Source of the DNA: Streptomyces sp. CB02261
Lineage (GTDB): Bacteria; Actinomycetota; Actinomycetes; Streptomycetales; Streptomycetaceae
Direction: 5' to 3'
DNA length: 64,000 nt
NCBI RefSeq assembly: GCF_001905665.1
Contig: NZ_LIVX01000011.1
Coordinates: forward strand, 62,001 to 126,000
Both the position numbers and the translations under genes were made by a program. Below, one piece after another: positions 42,807 through 51,948 of this stretch (the stretch's first letter is position 1; every line of letters begins with the position of its first letter). Under the pieces are notes generated by a model. That model ran no database searches and was not told the origin of the DNA. It was given only the letters and a program-made list of their open reading frames with translations.

Positions 42807-43256
42807 ATGCATCTCATGGCACTGATCCTCACCCTCGGGCTGCTGTGGCCCGTGGGTCCGCCGCCGCCCGTGATCGTCCGCGGCTGGCAGCCCCCGGCCG
42901 GGCCGTACGCCGCCGGGCACCGCGGCGTCGACCTGGCCGCGCCCCCGGGCACCACGGTGCTGGCGCCGGCGGCCGGGACGGTCACCTTCGCGGGCCCGGT
43001 CGGCGGCCGGGGCGTCCTCACCCTCACCCTGCCGGGTACGGGCACTCCCCCGCTCAGGACGACCTTCTCCCCGGTGACCCCGTCGGTGCGGGCGGGCACC
43101 ACGGTCCGTGCGGGCACCCCGATCGCCCGGGTGTCACCGGGCGCGCACTGCCCGGAGAGCTGTCTCCACTGGGGCCTGCTCCGTGGCGACGTCTATCTGA
43201 ACCCCCTGGTCCTGACCAGGAGAGCCCCTTCGCGCCTGCTGCCGACGGGCGGATGA
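42807..43256 (+). CDS. Secreted M23-family (LytM-like) peptidase domain protein
   Basis: The 149-residue protein has a short hydrophobic signal (HLMALILTLGLLWPVG) followed by a single LytM/M23 domain. HRGVD gives the metal ligands His38 and Asp42, and LHWGL supplies the distal histidine region. Only one histidine is visible in the usual HxH, so catalysis is not certain. Such proteins cut or bind peptidoglycan cross-links. A start at 42816 is an alternative. It is divergent from rpsB. Confidence 0.85.
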   Translation: MHLMALILTLGLLWPVGPPPPVIVRGWQPPAGPYAAGHRGVDLAAPPGTTVLAPAAGTVTFAGPVGGRGVLTLTLPGTGTPPLRTTFSPVTPSVRAGTTVRAGTPIARVSPGAHCPESCLHWGLLRGDVYLNPLVLTRRAPSRLLPTGG

Positions 43257-43278
43257 CCGGGGACGGGCGCGGGGGTGG

Positions 43279-43869
43279 TCAGGCCGGCGGGCCGTCGACC
43301 CCGTGGAGGGCCATCGTGACCGCCGCCTCGGCGATCTCCGTCGGGTTCTCCGCGGCGCCGAGTTCGATACGGCGGACCGCGGCGTCCACGACGCCCTGGA
43401 GAAGCATGGCGCCGAGGCGGGGCTGGGGCTGACCCAGCGCGGCGAGGGCTTCGACGATCATGGCGACGAGGCCTCCGTGCGCCGCCCTGATCTTCTCGCG
43501 GGCGCCGTCGTCGAGCTCGCTCGCCGAGATCGCGACGACCGCGCGGTGACGTCGGTCCCCGACGAGCTGCAGCTGCGTGCGGACGTACGCCTCGACCTTG
43601 CCCTGCGGGGTGTCGGCCGCGTCCATCGCGGCCTCGACCTCGGCGGCCCAGACGGGGAAGTCGACGGCGCACAGCTCCTCGACGACGGCCGCGCGCGATC
43701 GGAAGTACTCGTACACCGAGGAGCGGGCCAGGCCCGTGCGCTCGGCGAGTGCGGGGAAGGTCAGCGCCTCCGTACCGCCCTCGGACAGCAGGGAACGCGC
43801 GGCGTCCAGGAGGGCGCCGCGCTGCATCGTCCGGTGCTCGGCCACCGAGGCCGCTCGAATCCTGGGCAC
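43279..43869 (-). CDS. TetR/AcrR-family transcriptional regulator
   Basis: This 196-residue regulator has an N-terminal helix-turn-helix (TFPALAERTGLARSSVYEYF) followed by an all-helical ligand domain. No linked transporter or enzyme gene suggests a ligand. It lies 30 bases downstream of whiG on the same strand and may be partly co-transcribed with it. Confidence 0.88.
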   Translation of the reverse strand: MPRIRAASVAEHRTMQRGALLDAARSLLSEGGTEALTFPALAERTGLARSSVYEYFRSRAAVVEELCAVDFPVWAAEVEAAMDAADTPQGKVEAYVRTQLQLVGDRRHRAVVAISASELDDGAREKIRAAHGGLVAMIVEALAALGQPQPRLGAMLLQGVVDAAVRRIELGAAENPTEIAEAAVTMALHGVDGPPA

Positions 43870-43899
43870 GGCTCCACTGTACGACCGGACCGCGCCGGG

Positions 43900-44736
43900 T
43901 CAGCGTCCGACGTCGGCCAGCTTGGCGCGGAGCTGGAGGACGGACTTGGTGTGGATCTGGCTGACGCGGCTCTCGGTGACGCCGAGGACGTGGCCGATCT
44001 CGGCGAGGGTCAGGCCCTCGTAGTAGTAGAGCGTGACGACGGTCTTCTCCCGCTCGGGGAGCGTGTTGATGGCACGGGCGAGCAGTCGGCGCAGCTCGCG
44101 GTCCTCGGCGACCTCGACGGGGTCGTCGGCGGCGGTGTCCTCGAGGGTGTCCATCAGGGAGAGCCGGTCACCGCCTTCGCCGCCGACGTGGAGCAGCTCT
44201 TCCAGGGCGACCACGTTCGCCAGCGACAACTGGCTGAAAACAGCGTGCAGTTCCTCCAGCGTGACGTCCATCTCCGCGGCCACCTCGCTCTCGGAGGGGG
44301 TGCGCCTGAGCTGGGCTTCGAGGGTCGCGTAGGCGCGCTCGACGTTGCGGGCCTTCTGGCGGACGGAGCGGGGGATCCAGTCGAGGGCGCGGAGCTCGTC
44401 GATCATGGCGCCGCGGATGCGGGTGATCGCGTACGTCTCGAACTTGATGGCCCGCTCGACGTCGAACTTCTCGATGGCGTCGATGAGGCCGAAGACCCCG
44501 GAGGAGACGAAGTCGGCCTGCTCCACGTTGGACGGCAGGCCGACGCTGACACGGCCGGCGACGTACTTGACGAGGGGCGAGTAGTGCAGGATCAGCTGCT
44601 CCCGCAGGCGCTCGTCGCCCGTGTCCTTGTACGACCGCCACAGTTCGTCGAGGGAGGTCGGTGCGGGTGGTCGCACGGTGCCCCGGGCTGCTGGGGGCAC
44701 CGCAGCGCGGTCAGACCCGGAGGTGTGCTGGGGCAT
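43900..44736 (-). CDS. whiG: RNA polymerase sigma factor WhiG
   Basis: WhiG is the sporulation sigma factor of aerial hyphae, of the FliA/SigD group. The 278-residue protein has region 2 with GLIDAIEKFDVERAIKFETY and IRGAMIDELRALDWIPRSVR, region 3, and region 4 with LAEIGHVLGVTESRVSQIH. The ATG at 44736 is preceded by AAGGC; upstream codons are not conserved in look. The 239 bases before it, up to dprA, show no clear promoter to me. Confidence 0.95.
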   Translation of the reverse strand: MPQHTSGSDRAAVPPAARGTVRPPAPTSLDELWRSYKDTGDERLREQLILHYSPLVKYVAGRVSVGLPSNVEQADFVSSGVFGLIDAIEKFDVERAIKFETYAITRIRGAMIDELRALDWIPRSVRQKARNVERAYATLEAQLRRTPSESEVAAEMDVTLEELHAVFSQLSLANVVALEELLHVGGEGGDRLSLMDTLEDTAADDPVEVAEDRELRRLLARAINTLPEREKTVVTLYYYEGLTLAEIGHVLGVTESRVSQIHTKSVLQLRAKLADVGR

Positions 44737-44975
44737 GCGTTGCCTTGAGCCGTTCTGCTGTCGGGTACGTCGGTGGAAGCGTCCTGGACGGAATCCTGGT
44801 GAGCGTAGCGTGAGTGCGCGGTCGCGGTGCGCGAACATCGGCGGATCGCGCCGGTCCGGGTGGACGCCGTCGGCCACATCTTCGAACCCGGGCCGTGGCG
44901 CGTGTCGGCCCCTCGGGCGCGGCCGAGAGAACTCGGTTGGTCATCGCCATCACCTTTTCACCCGAATGCGCCAGG

Positions 44976-46166
44976 TCAAGCACCGCCTCGCCGCGCGTTC
45001 GACGCCGACGTGCCGGGCCGCGTCAACTCCCAGCCGTCACCGTGCCGTTCGACGAAGCCGAGCGAGTGGAGTTCGTACAGCCTGGCGAGGGTCTCGTCTG
45101 GGGTGGTCCCGGCGCGGCGGGCGATGACGGTCGTGGGGGTGGGGCCGCGGGCGGGGACGGCCTCCAGGACGTGCGCCGCCGCGGGCGCGAGGAGGTCGCG
45201 GGGAAGGACGGGTCCCCGGCGCGTCGGGGCGAGCTGGCCCATGTCGCCGACGAGTTCGACGATCTCGTCGGCGTCGGTGACGAGGGTGGCGTCGCCGCGC
45301 AGGAGTTCGTGGACGCCCGCGGAGAGTGCGCTGGTGACGGGGCCGGGGACGCCCATGGTGTGGCGTCCGAGCCGGGCGGCGGCGCGGGCGGTGACGAGCG
45401 AGCCGCTGCGGTGCTGGGCCTCGACGACGACGGTGCCCCGGGTGAGGGCGGCGATGACGCGGTTGCGGGTGATGAAGCGACTGGGGGTGGGGTGGCTGTC
45501 GGGCGGCAACTCACCGATGACCAGGCCCTGTTCGGTGATGCGGCGGATGAGCTGGTCGTGGCCGCGGGGGTAGGGGGAGTCGACGCCGCAGGCGAGGACG
45601 GCGACGGTGGCCCCGGCGGCGGCGAGGGCGCCGCGGTGGGCGGCGCCGTCGATGCCGTAGGCGGCTCCGGAGACGACGACCCAGCCCTTGCGTGCCAGGC
45701 CGGTGGCGAGGTCGGCGGCGGTGTGGGCGCCGTACGGGGTGCAGGCTCGGGCGCCGACGAGGGCGACGGAGCGCAGGGCCCAGGTCCGCAGGTCGGCGGG
45801 GCCCCTGACCCAGAGGCCGACGGGGCGGGCGTCTTCGAGGTCGTCGAGTTGACGGGGCCACTCGGTGTCGCCGGGGACGAGGAAGCGGCCGCCGAGGTCC
45901 TGGATGGTGGCGAGGTCGCGGTCCGGGTCGGCGGCGGTGGCGCGCAGTCGCCAGGAGGCGACGCGTTTCTGTCCGGTGCCGGGAAAGAGGTCGTCGTCGG
46001 CCGGGCCCCCGGAAGGGGAGGCGTCGGCGGTGTGGAGGAGCCGGTCGAGGAAGCCGGTGGCTCCGTAGCGCCGGAGCCAGCGTCCGGCGTGCTCGTCGCC
46101 GGGCTCGACGGCTCGGCTGAGGGTGGCGCGGGCCTGTCGTTCGTCCGGGGCGGCGGGGAGGTTCAT
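44976..46166 (-). CDS. dprA: DNA-processing protein DprA
   Basis: DprA (Smf) binds single-stranded DNA and loads RecA; it is conserved even in organisms not known to be naturally competent. The 396-residue protein has the Rossmann-like core with SVALVGARACTPYG, VSGAAYGIDGAAHRGAL, GELPPDSHPTPSRFITRNR and VVEAQHRSGSL. A C-terminal winged helix follows. Its ATG overlaps the comM stop by four bases. Confidence 0.94.
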   Translation of the reverse strand: MNLPAAPDERQARATLSRAVEPGDEHAGRWLRRYGATGFLDRLLHTADASPSGGPADDDLFPGTGQKRVASWRLRATAADPDRDLATIQDLGGRFLVPGDTEWPRQLDDLEDARPVGLWVRGPADLRTWALRSVALVGARACTPYGAHTAADLATGLARKGWVVVSGAAYGIDGAAHRGALAAAGATVAVLACGVDSPYPRGHDQLIRRITEQGLVIGELPPDSHPTPSRFITRNRVIAALTRGTVVVEAQHRSGSLVTARAAARLGRHTMGVPGPVTSALSAGVHELLRGDATLVTDADEIVELVGDMGQLAPTRRGPVLPRDLLAPAAAHVLEAVPARGPTPTTVIARRAGTTPDETLARLYELHSLGFVERHGDGWELTRPGTSASNARRGGA

Positions 46167-47785
46167 GCCCGCTCCCCCGCTCCGACGGGCACGCCGCGGG
46201 TGATGCCGGTGCGCAGTTCGAGGGCGAGGGCGATGTCCTGGCTGTCGGGCCGGTCGTGTCCGGCGAGGTCGGCGACGGTCCAGGCGACGCGGAGCACGCG
46301 GTCGAGGCCGCGGGCGGTGAGGAGGCCGCGCTCGATGTCGCGCTCGGCCGCGGCGAGGGCTCCGGGCGCGGCGAGGTAGCGGGTGCGCAGCTCGTGCCCG
46401 GGGATCTCGCTGTTGACGGTCCAGGGGGTGTCGGAGAGGCGGGCGGCGGCGCGGGCGCGGGCTTCGCGGACGCGGGCCGCGACGGTGGCGCTGCTCTCGC
46501 CCCGGTCGCCCTGGCCGAGGAGGTCGGCGCGGGTGACGGGTTCGACCTCGACGCGCAGGTCGACGCGGTCGAGGAGGGGCCCGGAGAGGCGCGCCTGGTA
46601 GCGCCGGACGAGCGAGGCCGGGCATTCGCAGCCGGCGCCCTGCAGGCTGTGCCGTCCGCAGGGGCAGGGGTTGGCGGCGAGGGCGAGGAGGAAGCGGGCG
46701 GGGAGCCGTACGACGCCGGCGGCGCGGGCGATGACGACGTGCCCGGATTCGAGGGGTTGGCGGAGGGCGTCGAGGGCCTTTCCGGAGAACTCGGGGGCTT
46801 CGTCGAGGAACAGGATGCCGCGGTGGGCCAGCGAGACGGCGCCCGGCCTGGGGAGTCCGTTTCCGCCGCCGACGAGGGACTGCATCGTCGCGGAGTGGTG
46901 GGGCGCGCAGTAGGGGGCGCGGTGGACCAGGGGCTCTCCGGGCGGGAGGATCCCGGCGACGGAGTGGACGGCGGTGACCTCCAGGGACTCCTGCCGGGTG
47001 AGGGGCGGGAGGATGCCGGGGAGGCGCTCGGCCAGCATGGTCTTCCCGGCGCCGGGTGGGCCGGAGAGCAGCAGGTGATGGCTGCCGGCGGCGGCGACCT
47101 CCAGGGCGCGGCGGGCGCGGTGCTGTCCGGCGACGTCGGCGAGGTCGGGGCCTCCGGCGGGGTCGGTGGGGTCGGAGGCGAGGCCGGTGCCGATGCCCGC
47201 GCCGGGGACGAGGAGTCCCGCGAGCATGGCGTCGGGGCGGCCTTCCTCCACGGGTTCCTCCGCGGGGACGGGTTCGTCGGTGAGGACGGCGATGAGTTGG
47301 CGGAGGCTGCGGACGCCGAGGACGGACACCCCGGGGACGAGCGCGGCCTCGCCCGCGGTCTGTTCGGGGACGACGACCTGGCGGTATCCGGCGTCCGCCG
47401 CGGCGAGCACGGCGGGCAGGATGCCGCGGACGGGCCGGACGCGTCCGTCGAGGCCGAGCTCGCCGATGAGGACGAGGTCGGCGATGGCGCGCGGGTCGAT
47501 CCGCTCGGCGGCGCCGAGCACCGCGGCGGCGACGGCGAGGTCGAATCCCGAGCCGCCCTTGGGGACGGACGCCGGGCTGAGTCCGACGGTGAGCTTCTTC
47601 TGCGGCCAGTCGGCGCCGGAGTTCACGACGGCGGCGCGGACCCGGTCGCGGCTCTCGCTGAGGCTCTTGTCGGGGAGGCCGACGAGGGTGAAGGCGGCGA
47701 CGCCCGGTTCGAGGTCGGCCTGGACCTCGACGACGACGCCTTCGACGCCGACGAGGGCGACGGAGCAGGTGCGGGCGAATCCCAT
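46163..47785 (-). CDS. comM: ComM/YifB-family AAA ATPase (Mg-chelatase-like)
   Basis: The 540-residue protein has the N-terminal Lon-protease-like domain (SPASVPKGGSGFDLA), then an AAA+ core with Walker A GPPGAGKTML, Walker B GILFLDEAPEF and ANPCPCG with the zinc-like cysteines. ComM is a helicase that promotes branch migration during recombination in transforming bacteria. Position between yraN and dprA is a conserved arrangement in actinomycetes. Confidence 0.92.
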   Translation of the reverse strand: MGFARTCSVALVGVEGVVVEVQADLEPGVAAFTLVGLPDKSLSESRDRVRAAVVNSGADWPQKKLTVGLSPASVPKGGSGFDLAVAAAVLGAAERIDPRAIADLVLIGELGLDGRVRPVRGILPAVLAAADAGYRQVVVPEQTAGEAALVPGVSVLGVRSLRQLIAVLTDEPVPAEEPVEEGRPDAMLAGLLVPGAGIGTGLASDPTDPAGGPDLADVAGQHRARRALEVAAAGSHHLLLSGPPGAGKTMLAERLPGILPPLTRQESLEVTAVHSVAGILPPGEPLVHRAPYCAPHHSATMQSLVGGGNGLPRPGAVSLAHRGILFLDEAPEFSGKALDALRQPLESGHVVIARAAGVVRLPARFLLALAANPCPCGRHSLQGAGCECPASLVRRYQARLSGPLLDRVDLRVEVEPVTRADLLGQGDRGESSATVAARVREARARAAARLSDTPWTVNSEIPGHELRTRYLAAPGALAAAERDIERGLLTARGLDRVLRVAWTVADLAGHDRPDSQDIALALELRTGITRGVPVGAGERA

Positions 47786-47786
47786 C

Positions 47787-48188
47787 TCAGGCCACCCCCT
47801 GGGCGTGGGTGAGGACGGGGGCGCCGCGGCGGGGCAGGACGATGCCGACGAGGTCGATGCGGATGCCGCCGAGGGGCGCCGTGGTGCCGTTGCGGTCGAG
47901 CCAGCAGGAGGCGAGGCGGCGGAGCCGGTCGGCCTTCCGGGGCGTGACGGCGGCCATGGGGTGTTCGAAGGAGCCCAGGCGCCGGGTCTTGACCTCGCAG
48001 ATGACGAGGGTGTCGCCGTCGCGGGCGACGATGTCGATCTCGCCGGTCCGGCCGCAGCGCCAGTTGCGGGCGAGGATGTGCATGCCGGCCGCGGTGAGCC
48101 GGCGCGTGGCCAGCTCCTCCCCGTACCGTCCGAGTGCCCGGGTCGTCCGGACCGTGCTGCCGCTGTTCCTGTCGGTCGTGTGCGTCAT
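47787..48188 (-). CDS. YraN-family (UPF0102) endonuclease-like protein
   Basis: The 133-residue protein has the restriction-endonuclease-like fold of the family: LGRYGEELATRRL, RTGEIDIVARDG and VICEVKTRR, giving the metal-binding Asp and Glu-x-Lys. Its role is unknown but linked by neighbourhood to comM and dprA, so DNA metabolism is likely. Its stop is one base before the comM start. Confidence 0.9.
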   Translation of the reverse strand: MTHTTDRNSGSTVRTTRALGRYGEELATRRLTAAGMHILARNWRCGRTGEIDIVARDGDTLVICEVKTRRLGSFEHPMAAVTPRKADRLRRLASCWLDRNGTTAPLGGIRIDLVGIVLPRRGAPVLTHAQGVA

Positions 48189-48269
48189 GCGGTACCACCT
48201 CCGTCACCGACTGTGACGGGTGGCGGGGGTCCGCGTGCGGGGCTGTGGACGGGCCGGGGTCCTGTGGAC

Positions 48270-48301
48270 AACGGCCTCACCCGTGGGGGTGAGGAGCCGT
48301 T
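48270..48301 (-). terminator. Hairpin after the DUF2469 gene
   Basis: AACGGC-CTCACCC pairs with GGGTGAG-GA-GCCGTT around a short loop, eight bases past the DUF2469 stop. A small bulge interrupts the stem. Confidence 0.65.
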
Positions 48302-48309
48302 CGACGGTC

Positions 48310-48618
48310 TCAGCTGCCGGGGAGTTCGAGGTCGCTCTTGTTGAGCTCCTCGATGTTCACGTCCTTGAAGGTGAGGACGCGGACCTGCTTGACGAACCTG
48401 GCGGGCCGGTACATGTCCCAGACCCAGGCGTCGGCCATGCTGACCTCGAAGAAGACCTCGCCCTGGACCGAGTGCACCTGCATCTCGTAGTCGTTGGTGA
48501 GGTAGAAGCGGCGCTCGGTCTCGATGACGTATTTGAACAGCCCGACGACGTCGCGGTACTCCCGGTAGAGCTTCAGCTCCATCTCGGTCTCGTACTTCTC
48601 GAGGTCCTCGGCGCTCAT
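48310..48618 (-). CDS. DUF2469 domain-containing protein
   Basis: The 102-residue acidic protein matches the actinobacterial DUF2469 family in YETEMELKLYREYRDVV and VIETERRFYLTNDYE. It is small, soluble and of unknown function but almost invariant in actinomycetes. GGGGAA lies ahead of the ATG at 48618. Confidence 0.9.
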   Translation of the reverse strand: MSAEDLEKYETEMELKLYREYRDVVGLFKYVIETERRFYLTNDYEMQVHSVQGEVFFEVSMADAWVWDMYRPARFVKQVRVLTFKDVNIEELNKSDLELPGS

Positions 48619-48673
48619 GGCATGTTCCCCTTCAGCCGTGCGTCCCCCTATTGTGCGCCAGTCGAACGCGCCC

Positions 48674-49213
48674 CTAAACGATTTCCGGGGCGAGAACCAC
48701 CGGTGCACTCGGAGGTCCCTCGTCGAGCAGCGTGCGCAGCAGCTCGGCGAGTTTGGTCGGGTACACCGTCTCACGCGCCGCCGACAGTTCGGCGTAGGTC
48801 CACCATCTGAGGCCCGCGAGGCTGCGGTTCTCCAGCTCGGTGAGGGCCCGTGGCCTGGGCGCGGCCTCGGTTCCGCGGGTGCGGGCCAGGTAGTACCACT
48901 CGTCCTGGTCCCAGCGGCGCCCGGCGAAGGGGAACGAGCAGTGCCGCTTCCAGAGCACGGGCCCGAGGTCGACGTCGGTGATGCCGGTCTCCTCGGCGAG
49001 CTCGCGCAGCGCCGCCTCAGCGCGGGTCTCGGCGCCCTCCAGACCGCCGCCGGGAGTGAACCACCAGGAGTCGGCCGGGTCGTCCGGCTCGAACCCGTGC
49101 AGGAGCAGCACACGGTCGTCGGGGTCGAGGAGCACGACCCGCGCGACCCGTCGCCGGACGGTCGCCGGGTCCGGCTCCGGGCCTTGCGCAGGCGGCGCGT
49201 CGGCATCCGTCAT
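48674..49213 (-). CDS. Nudix hydrolase
   Basis: The 179-residue protein has the Nudix box GGLEGAETRAEAAL followed by RELAEETGI, the metal-binding motif for cleaving nucleoside diphosphates linked to another moiety. The central WWFTPGGG is also family-typical. The substrate is unknown. Its start overlaps the upstream signal peptidase gene by four bases, so it is translated with it. Confidence 0.9.
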   Translation of the reverse strand: MTDADAPPAQGPEPDPATVRRRVARVVLLDPDDRVLLLHGFEPDDPADSWWFTPGGGLEGAETRAEAALRELAEETGITDVDLGPVLWKRHCSFPFAGRRWDQDEWYYLARTRGTEAAPRPRALTELENRSLAGLRWWTYAELSAARETVYPTKLAELLRTLLDEGPPSAPVVLAPEIV

Positions 49214-49977
49214 GAGCCCACCTTCTCCCGTTCCCCGGCCCGCCGTCCCGCCGGGCGCCGCTTCGCGAGGAAGCGGGCCACCGGGCCGTACGCCCCGCCG
49301 GCGAGGACCAGGAGGCCGCCGGCCGCGATCGCGGTGAGGAGGGGCCGTACGGGTCCGGGTTCGGAGATCCCGCCCGGGAGCCCCGCGAAGCCCGTCGGAC
49401 GGTCCAGGAGGCCCTTGGCGGGCCAGACGACGGCGTCGACCCTTGCGACGACCGTGGAACGGGGCACGGAGCCCCGGCCGGCCTCGTCGAGGTGCGTACG
49501 GGAGTCGAGCGACGTGTACCGGTCGTCACCGAGGAGGAAGAGGTTGCCCTCGGGGACGGTGACGGAGAAGTCCTGGCCGGAGGCGACGGTGCGGCCGCCC
49601 GGTCCCGGCCTCAGATAGGGCTCGTGGACGGGCGTGCCGTTCACGGTGAGCCGGCCGTCCCGGTCGCAGCAGGCGATGGTGTCGCCGCCGACGGCGGCGA
49701 CCCGCTTGACCATGGGCGCGCCGCCCCAGAGCGGATCGGTGAAGACGACGACGTCTCCGCGCCGCACCTCGTCGCCGTCGACGCGCTGGGCGAGGATCTT
49801 CGATCCGACGTCGAGGGTGGGGGTCATGGAGTCGGTGGGGACGGAGTAGGGCTGGTAGAGCACGGCCCCCCAGACGAAGCCGCCGAGGAAGAGCACACAG
49901 CCGACGGCCACGGCCAGCCCCGACAGCACGCTGCCGAGGCGGCCGTGGCCGCCCTGGGTCCGTATGTTTCCGCTCAT
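49210..49977 (-). CDS. lepB: Type I signal peptidase (fourth of the cluster, SipZ position)
   Basis: The 255-residue membrane protease removes signal peptides. The catalytic serine is in VPTDSMTPTL and the lysine in VKRVAAVGGDT. Unlike the other three it has a C-terminal transmembrane helix (LLTAIAAGGLLVLAGGAY) as well as the N-terminal one (LAVAVGCVLFLGGFVWG). In Streptomyces lividans four such genes (sipW, sipX, sipY, sipZ) are clustered in this place. The last is in a separate operon as I recall, consistent with the 71-base gap upstream and the coupling to the Nudix gene. Confidence 0.92.
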   Translation of the reverse strand: MSGNIRTQGGHGRLGSVLSGLAVAVGCVLFLGGFVWGAVLYQPYSVPTDSMTPTLDVGSKILAQRVDGDEVRRGDVVVFTDPLWGGAPMVKRVAAVGGDTIACCDRDGRLTVNGTPVHEPYLRPGPGGRTVASGQDFSVTVPEGNLFLLGDDRYTSLDSRTHLDEAGRGSVPRSTVVARVDAVVWPAKGLLDRPTGFAGLPGGISEPGPVRPLLTAIAAGGLLVLAGGAYGPVARFLAKRRPAGRRAGEREKVGS

Positions 49978-50048
49978 CTGCGCACCCCGTAGGTCTGTCG
50001 GCGGACCGTGGGTCTCTCCACGGTCCGGGACGGCACCCTACCCGTGGG

Positions 50049-50993
50049 TCACCGCGCTGCGGTATGCCGTACGGCGAGCTTCTTGCGGCGCCACAGCACC
50101 AGCGGGAGCGCTCCGGCGAGGCCGGCCGCGCCGACGGGCGCGGCGGTCATCGCCTGGTCGAGACCGGGCTGGTCGAAGACCTCGGGGATCGGGAGCGTGG
50201 CCCAGCGGGTGACGGGCCAGGCGATCACGACGGCACGGCCCACGACCTCGTCGTTCGAGACGGTGCCACCGCCCGGGAGCTGCTGGTGGAAGCGCGAGTC
50301 CAGCGAGTTCTGGCGGTTGTCGCCCATGACCCAGATCCGGCCCTCGGGGACCTTGATGGGACCGAAGGAGTCCTGGCAGGGGACGGAGCCGGGGTACAGG
50401 TAGGCGGACTCGTCCAGCGGCTTGCCGTTGAGGACGACCTTGCCGCCCTCCTTGCAGGACACGGTGTCCCCGCCGACGGCGATGACGCGCTTGATGAGGT
50501 CCTTCTCCTCGGCGGACGGCATGAGGCCGATGAAGCTGAGGAACTTCTGCACCACGTTCGGCGTGGGCGTCCTCTGGCCTTCGAGCCAGCCGCCCGGGTC
50601 GTGGAAGACGACGACCTCGCCGCGCTCGGGCTCGGAGCCGAACCAGGGCGTCAGTTTGTCGACGAGGACGCGGTCACCCTTCTGGAGGGTGTTCATCATC
50701 GATTCCGAGGGGATCGAGAACGCCTGCACCAGGAAGGTCTTGATCAGCAGGGCGAGCACCAGCGCGATGCCGACGAGGAGGGGCAGTTCCTTCCAGAAGG
50801 AACGCTGCTTCTTGGGGCCGCTGCCGGGACCGTCCGCCGCGTCGTCGCCACCACCCGGCTCGCTGCCGCTCGGCGGCCGCGCCTGCTCGTCATCCGTCAC
50901 GTCGTCACCCGTCGTGTCATCGCCGAAGGCCCCGCCGGCCCTCTTGTCGGGCTCATCGTGTCCGGATCGTGCGCCGACGGCCAAATCCCCCAC
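50049..50993 (-). CDS. lepB: Type I signal peptidase (third of the cluster, SipY position)
   Basis: The 314-residue enzyme has catalytic serine in IPSESMMNTL and lysine in LIKRVIAVGGDT. An acidic cytoplasmic N-terminus of about 75 residues precedes the first helix LLVGIALVLALLIKTFLV, and a second helix near the C-terminus is followed by RRKKLAVRH. The GTG at 50993 is chosen because GAGGAG lies five bases upstream; the GTG at 50999 has no room for it. The gene overlaps the previous peptidase by 41 bases. Confidence 0.92.
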   Translation of the reverse strand: MGDLAVGARSGHDEPDKRAGGAFGDDTTGDDVTDDEQARPPSGSEPGGGDDAADGPGSGPKKQRSFWKELPLLVGIALVLALLIKTFLVQAFSIPSESMMNTLQKGDRVLVDKLTPWFGSEPERGEVVVFHDPGGWLEGQRTPTPNVVQKFLSFIGLMPSAEEKDLIKRVIAVGGDTVSCKEGGKVVLNGKPLDESAYLYPGSVPCQDSFGPIKVPEGRIWVMGDNRQNSLDSRFHQQLPGGGTVSNDEVVGRAVVIAWPVTRWATLPIPEVFDQPGLDQAMTAAPVGAAGLAGALPLVLWRRKKLAVRHTAAR

Positions 50994-51948
50994 ATCCACT
51001 CCTCAGTCCGTGCGATCGCCCGCCCCGGGTCAGGGACAGGCCCACCACTCCCATAACGAGCAGAAGTTCCGCAGGGGTCGGGAGCCCGGGGAATCCGTTC
51101 AGATTCCGCTGGGACACACTATGCGAAGGACCGGGCGCCGCCCCGGTCCCCGTGGGGGCGTCCGGTACGGCGGCGAAGGCCTCCCGCTCCTCCAGGCGCC
51201 GCCAGTGCCCGACGGGCCAGGCGATCACCACGGCACGTCCCACGACCTGCTCCTCGGAGACGGTGCCGTGGTCCTTCTCGTCGAGGTGGAAACGGGAGTC
51301 GGCCGAGTCGGAGCGGTGGTCGCCCAGGACGAAGATCCGCCCCTGCGGCACCTTCACCTCGAAGGGGATGGTGGACGGCTGGTTCCCCGGGTGCAGGTAC
51401 GGCTCGTCGAGCGGAACGCCGTTGACGGTGATCCGCCCGTCCTCGCCGCAGCAGCGGACGGTGTCCCCGCCGACGGCGACGACCCGCTTGATCAGGTCCC
51501 GGTCGTCGGCGGACGGCAGCAGCCCGATGAAGGTGAGGGCCTGCTTGGCCTGCTTGACGCCGACCGGGTCGTCGGCGGGCGGCGTGGCCTCCTGCTGGAG
51601 CCAGTTGCCGGGGTCCTTGAAGACGACCACGTCACCGCGCTGCGGGCGGGAGCCGAACCAGGGGGTGAGCTTGTCGACGAGGACCCGGTCGGAGATGCGG
51701 ATCGTCTGCTCCATGGAGCCGGACGGGATGACGAACGCCTGGACCAGGAAGGTCTTCAGGACGAGCGCGATGAGGACGGCCACCGTGATCAGGATGGGGA
51801 TCTCGCGGATCGCGGAGCGCTGTCGGCGCCGCTTGACCTTGCGCGCGAGCCTGCGCCGCTCGGCCCGTCCCGGCAGGGCCGGGCCCTGTCCCGCGGTCTG
51901 CTCGGCTGCGTGGTCCGGTCCGCCGGGCGGCCGTCCCCGGCTACCCAT
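50953..51948 (-). CDS. lepB: Type I signal peptidase (second of the cluster, SipX position)
   Basis: The 331-residue protein has a basic cytoplasmic segment (RRLARKVKRRRQRS), a helix (ILITVAVLIALVLKTFLV), catalytic serine in IPSGSMEQTI and lysine in LIKRVVAVGGDT. A second helix (LLLVMGVVGLSLT) lies near the C-terminus, ending in an Arg-rich tail. It overlaps both neighbours (8 and 41 bases), showing tight coupling in one operon with the first and third peptidases. Confidence 0.92.
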   Translation of the reverse strand: MGSRGRPPGGPDHAAEQTAGQGPALPGRAERRRLARKVKRRRQRSAIREIPILITVAVLIALVLKTFLVQAFVIPSGSMEQTIRISDRVLVDKLTPWFGSRPQRGDVVVFKDPGNWLQQEATPPADDPVGVKQAKQALTFIGLLPSADDRDLIKRVVAVGGDTVRCCGEDGRITVNGVPLDEPYLHPGNQPSTIPFEVKVPQGRIFVLGDHRSDSADSRFHLDEKDHGTVSEEQVVGRAVVIAWPVGHWRRLEEREAFAAVPDAPTGTGAAPGPSHSVSQRNLNGFPGLPTPAELLLVMGVVGLSLTRGGRSHGLRSGCGGFGRRRTIRTR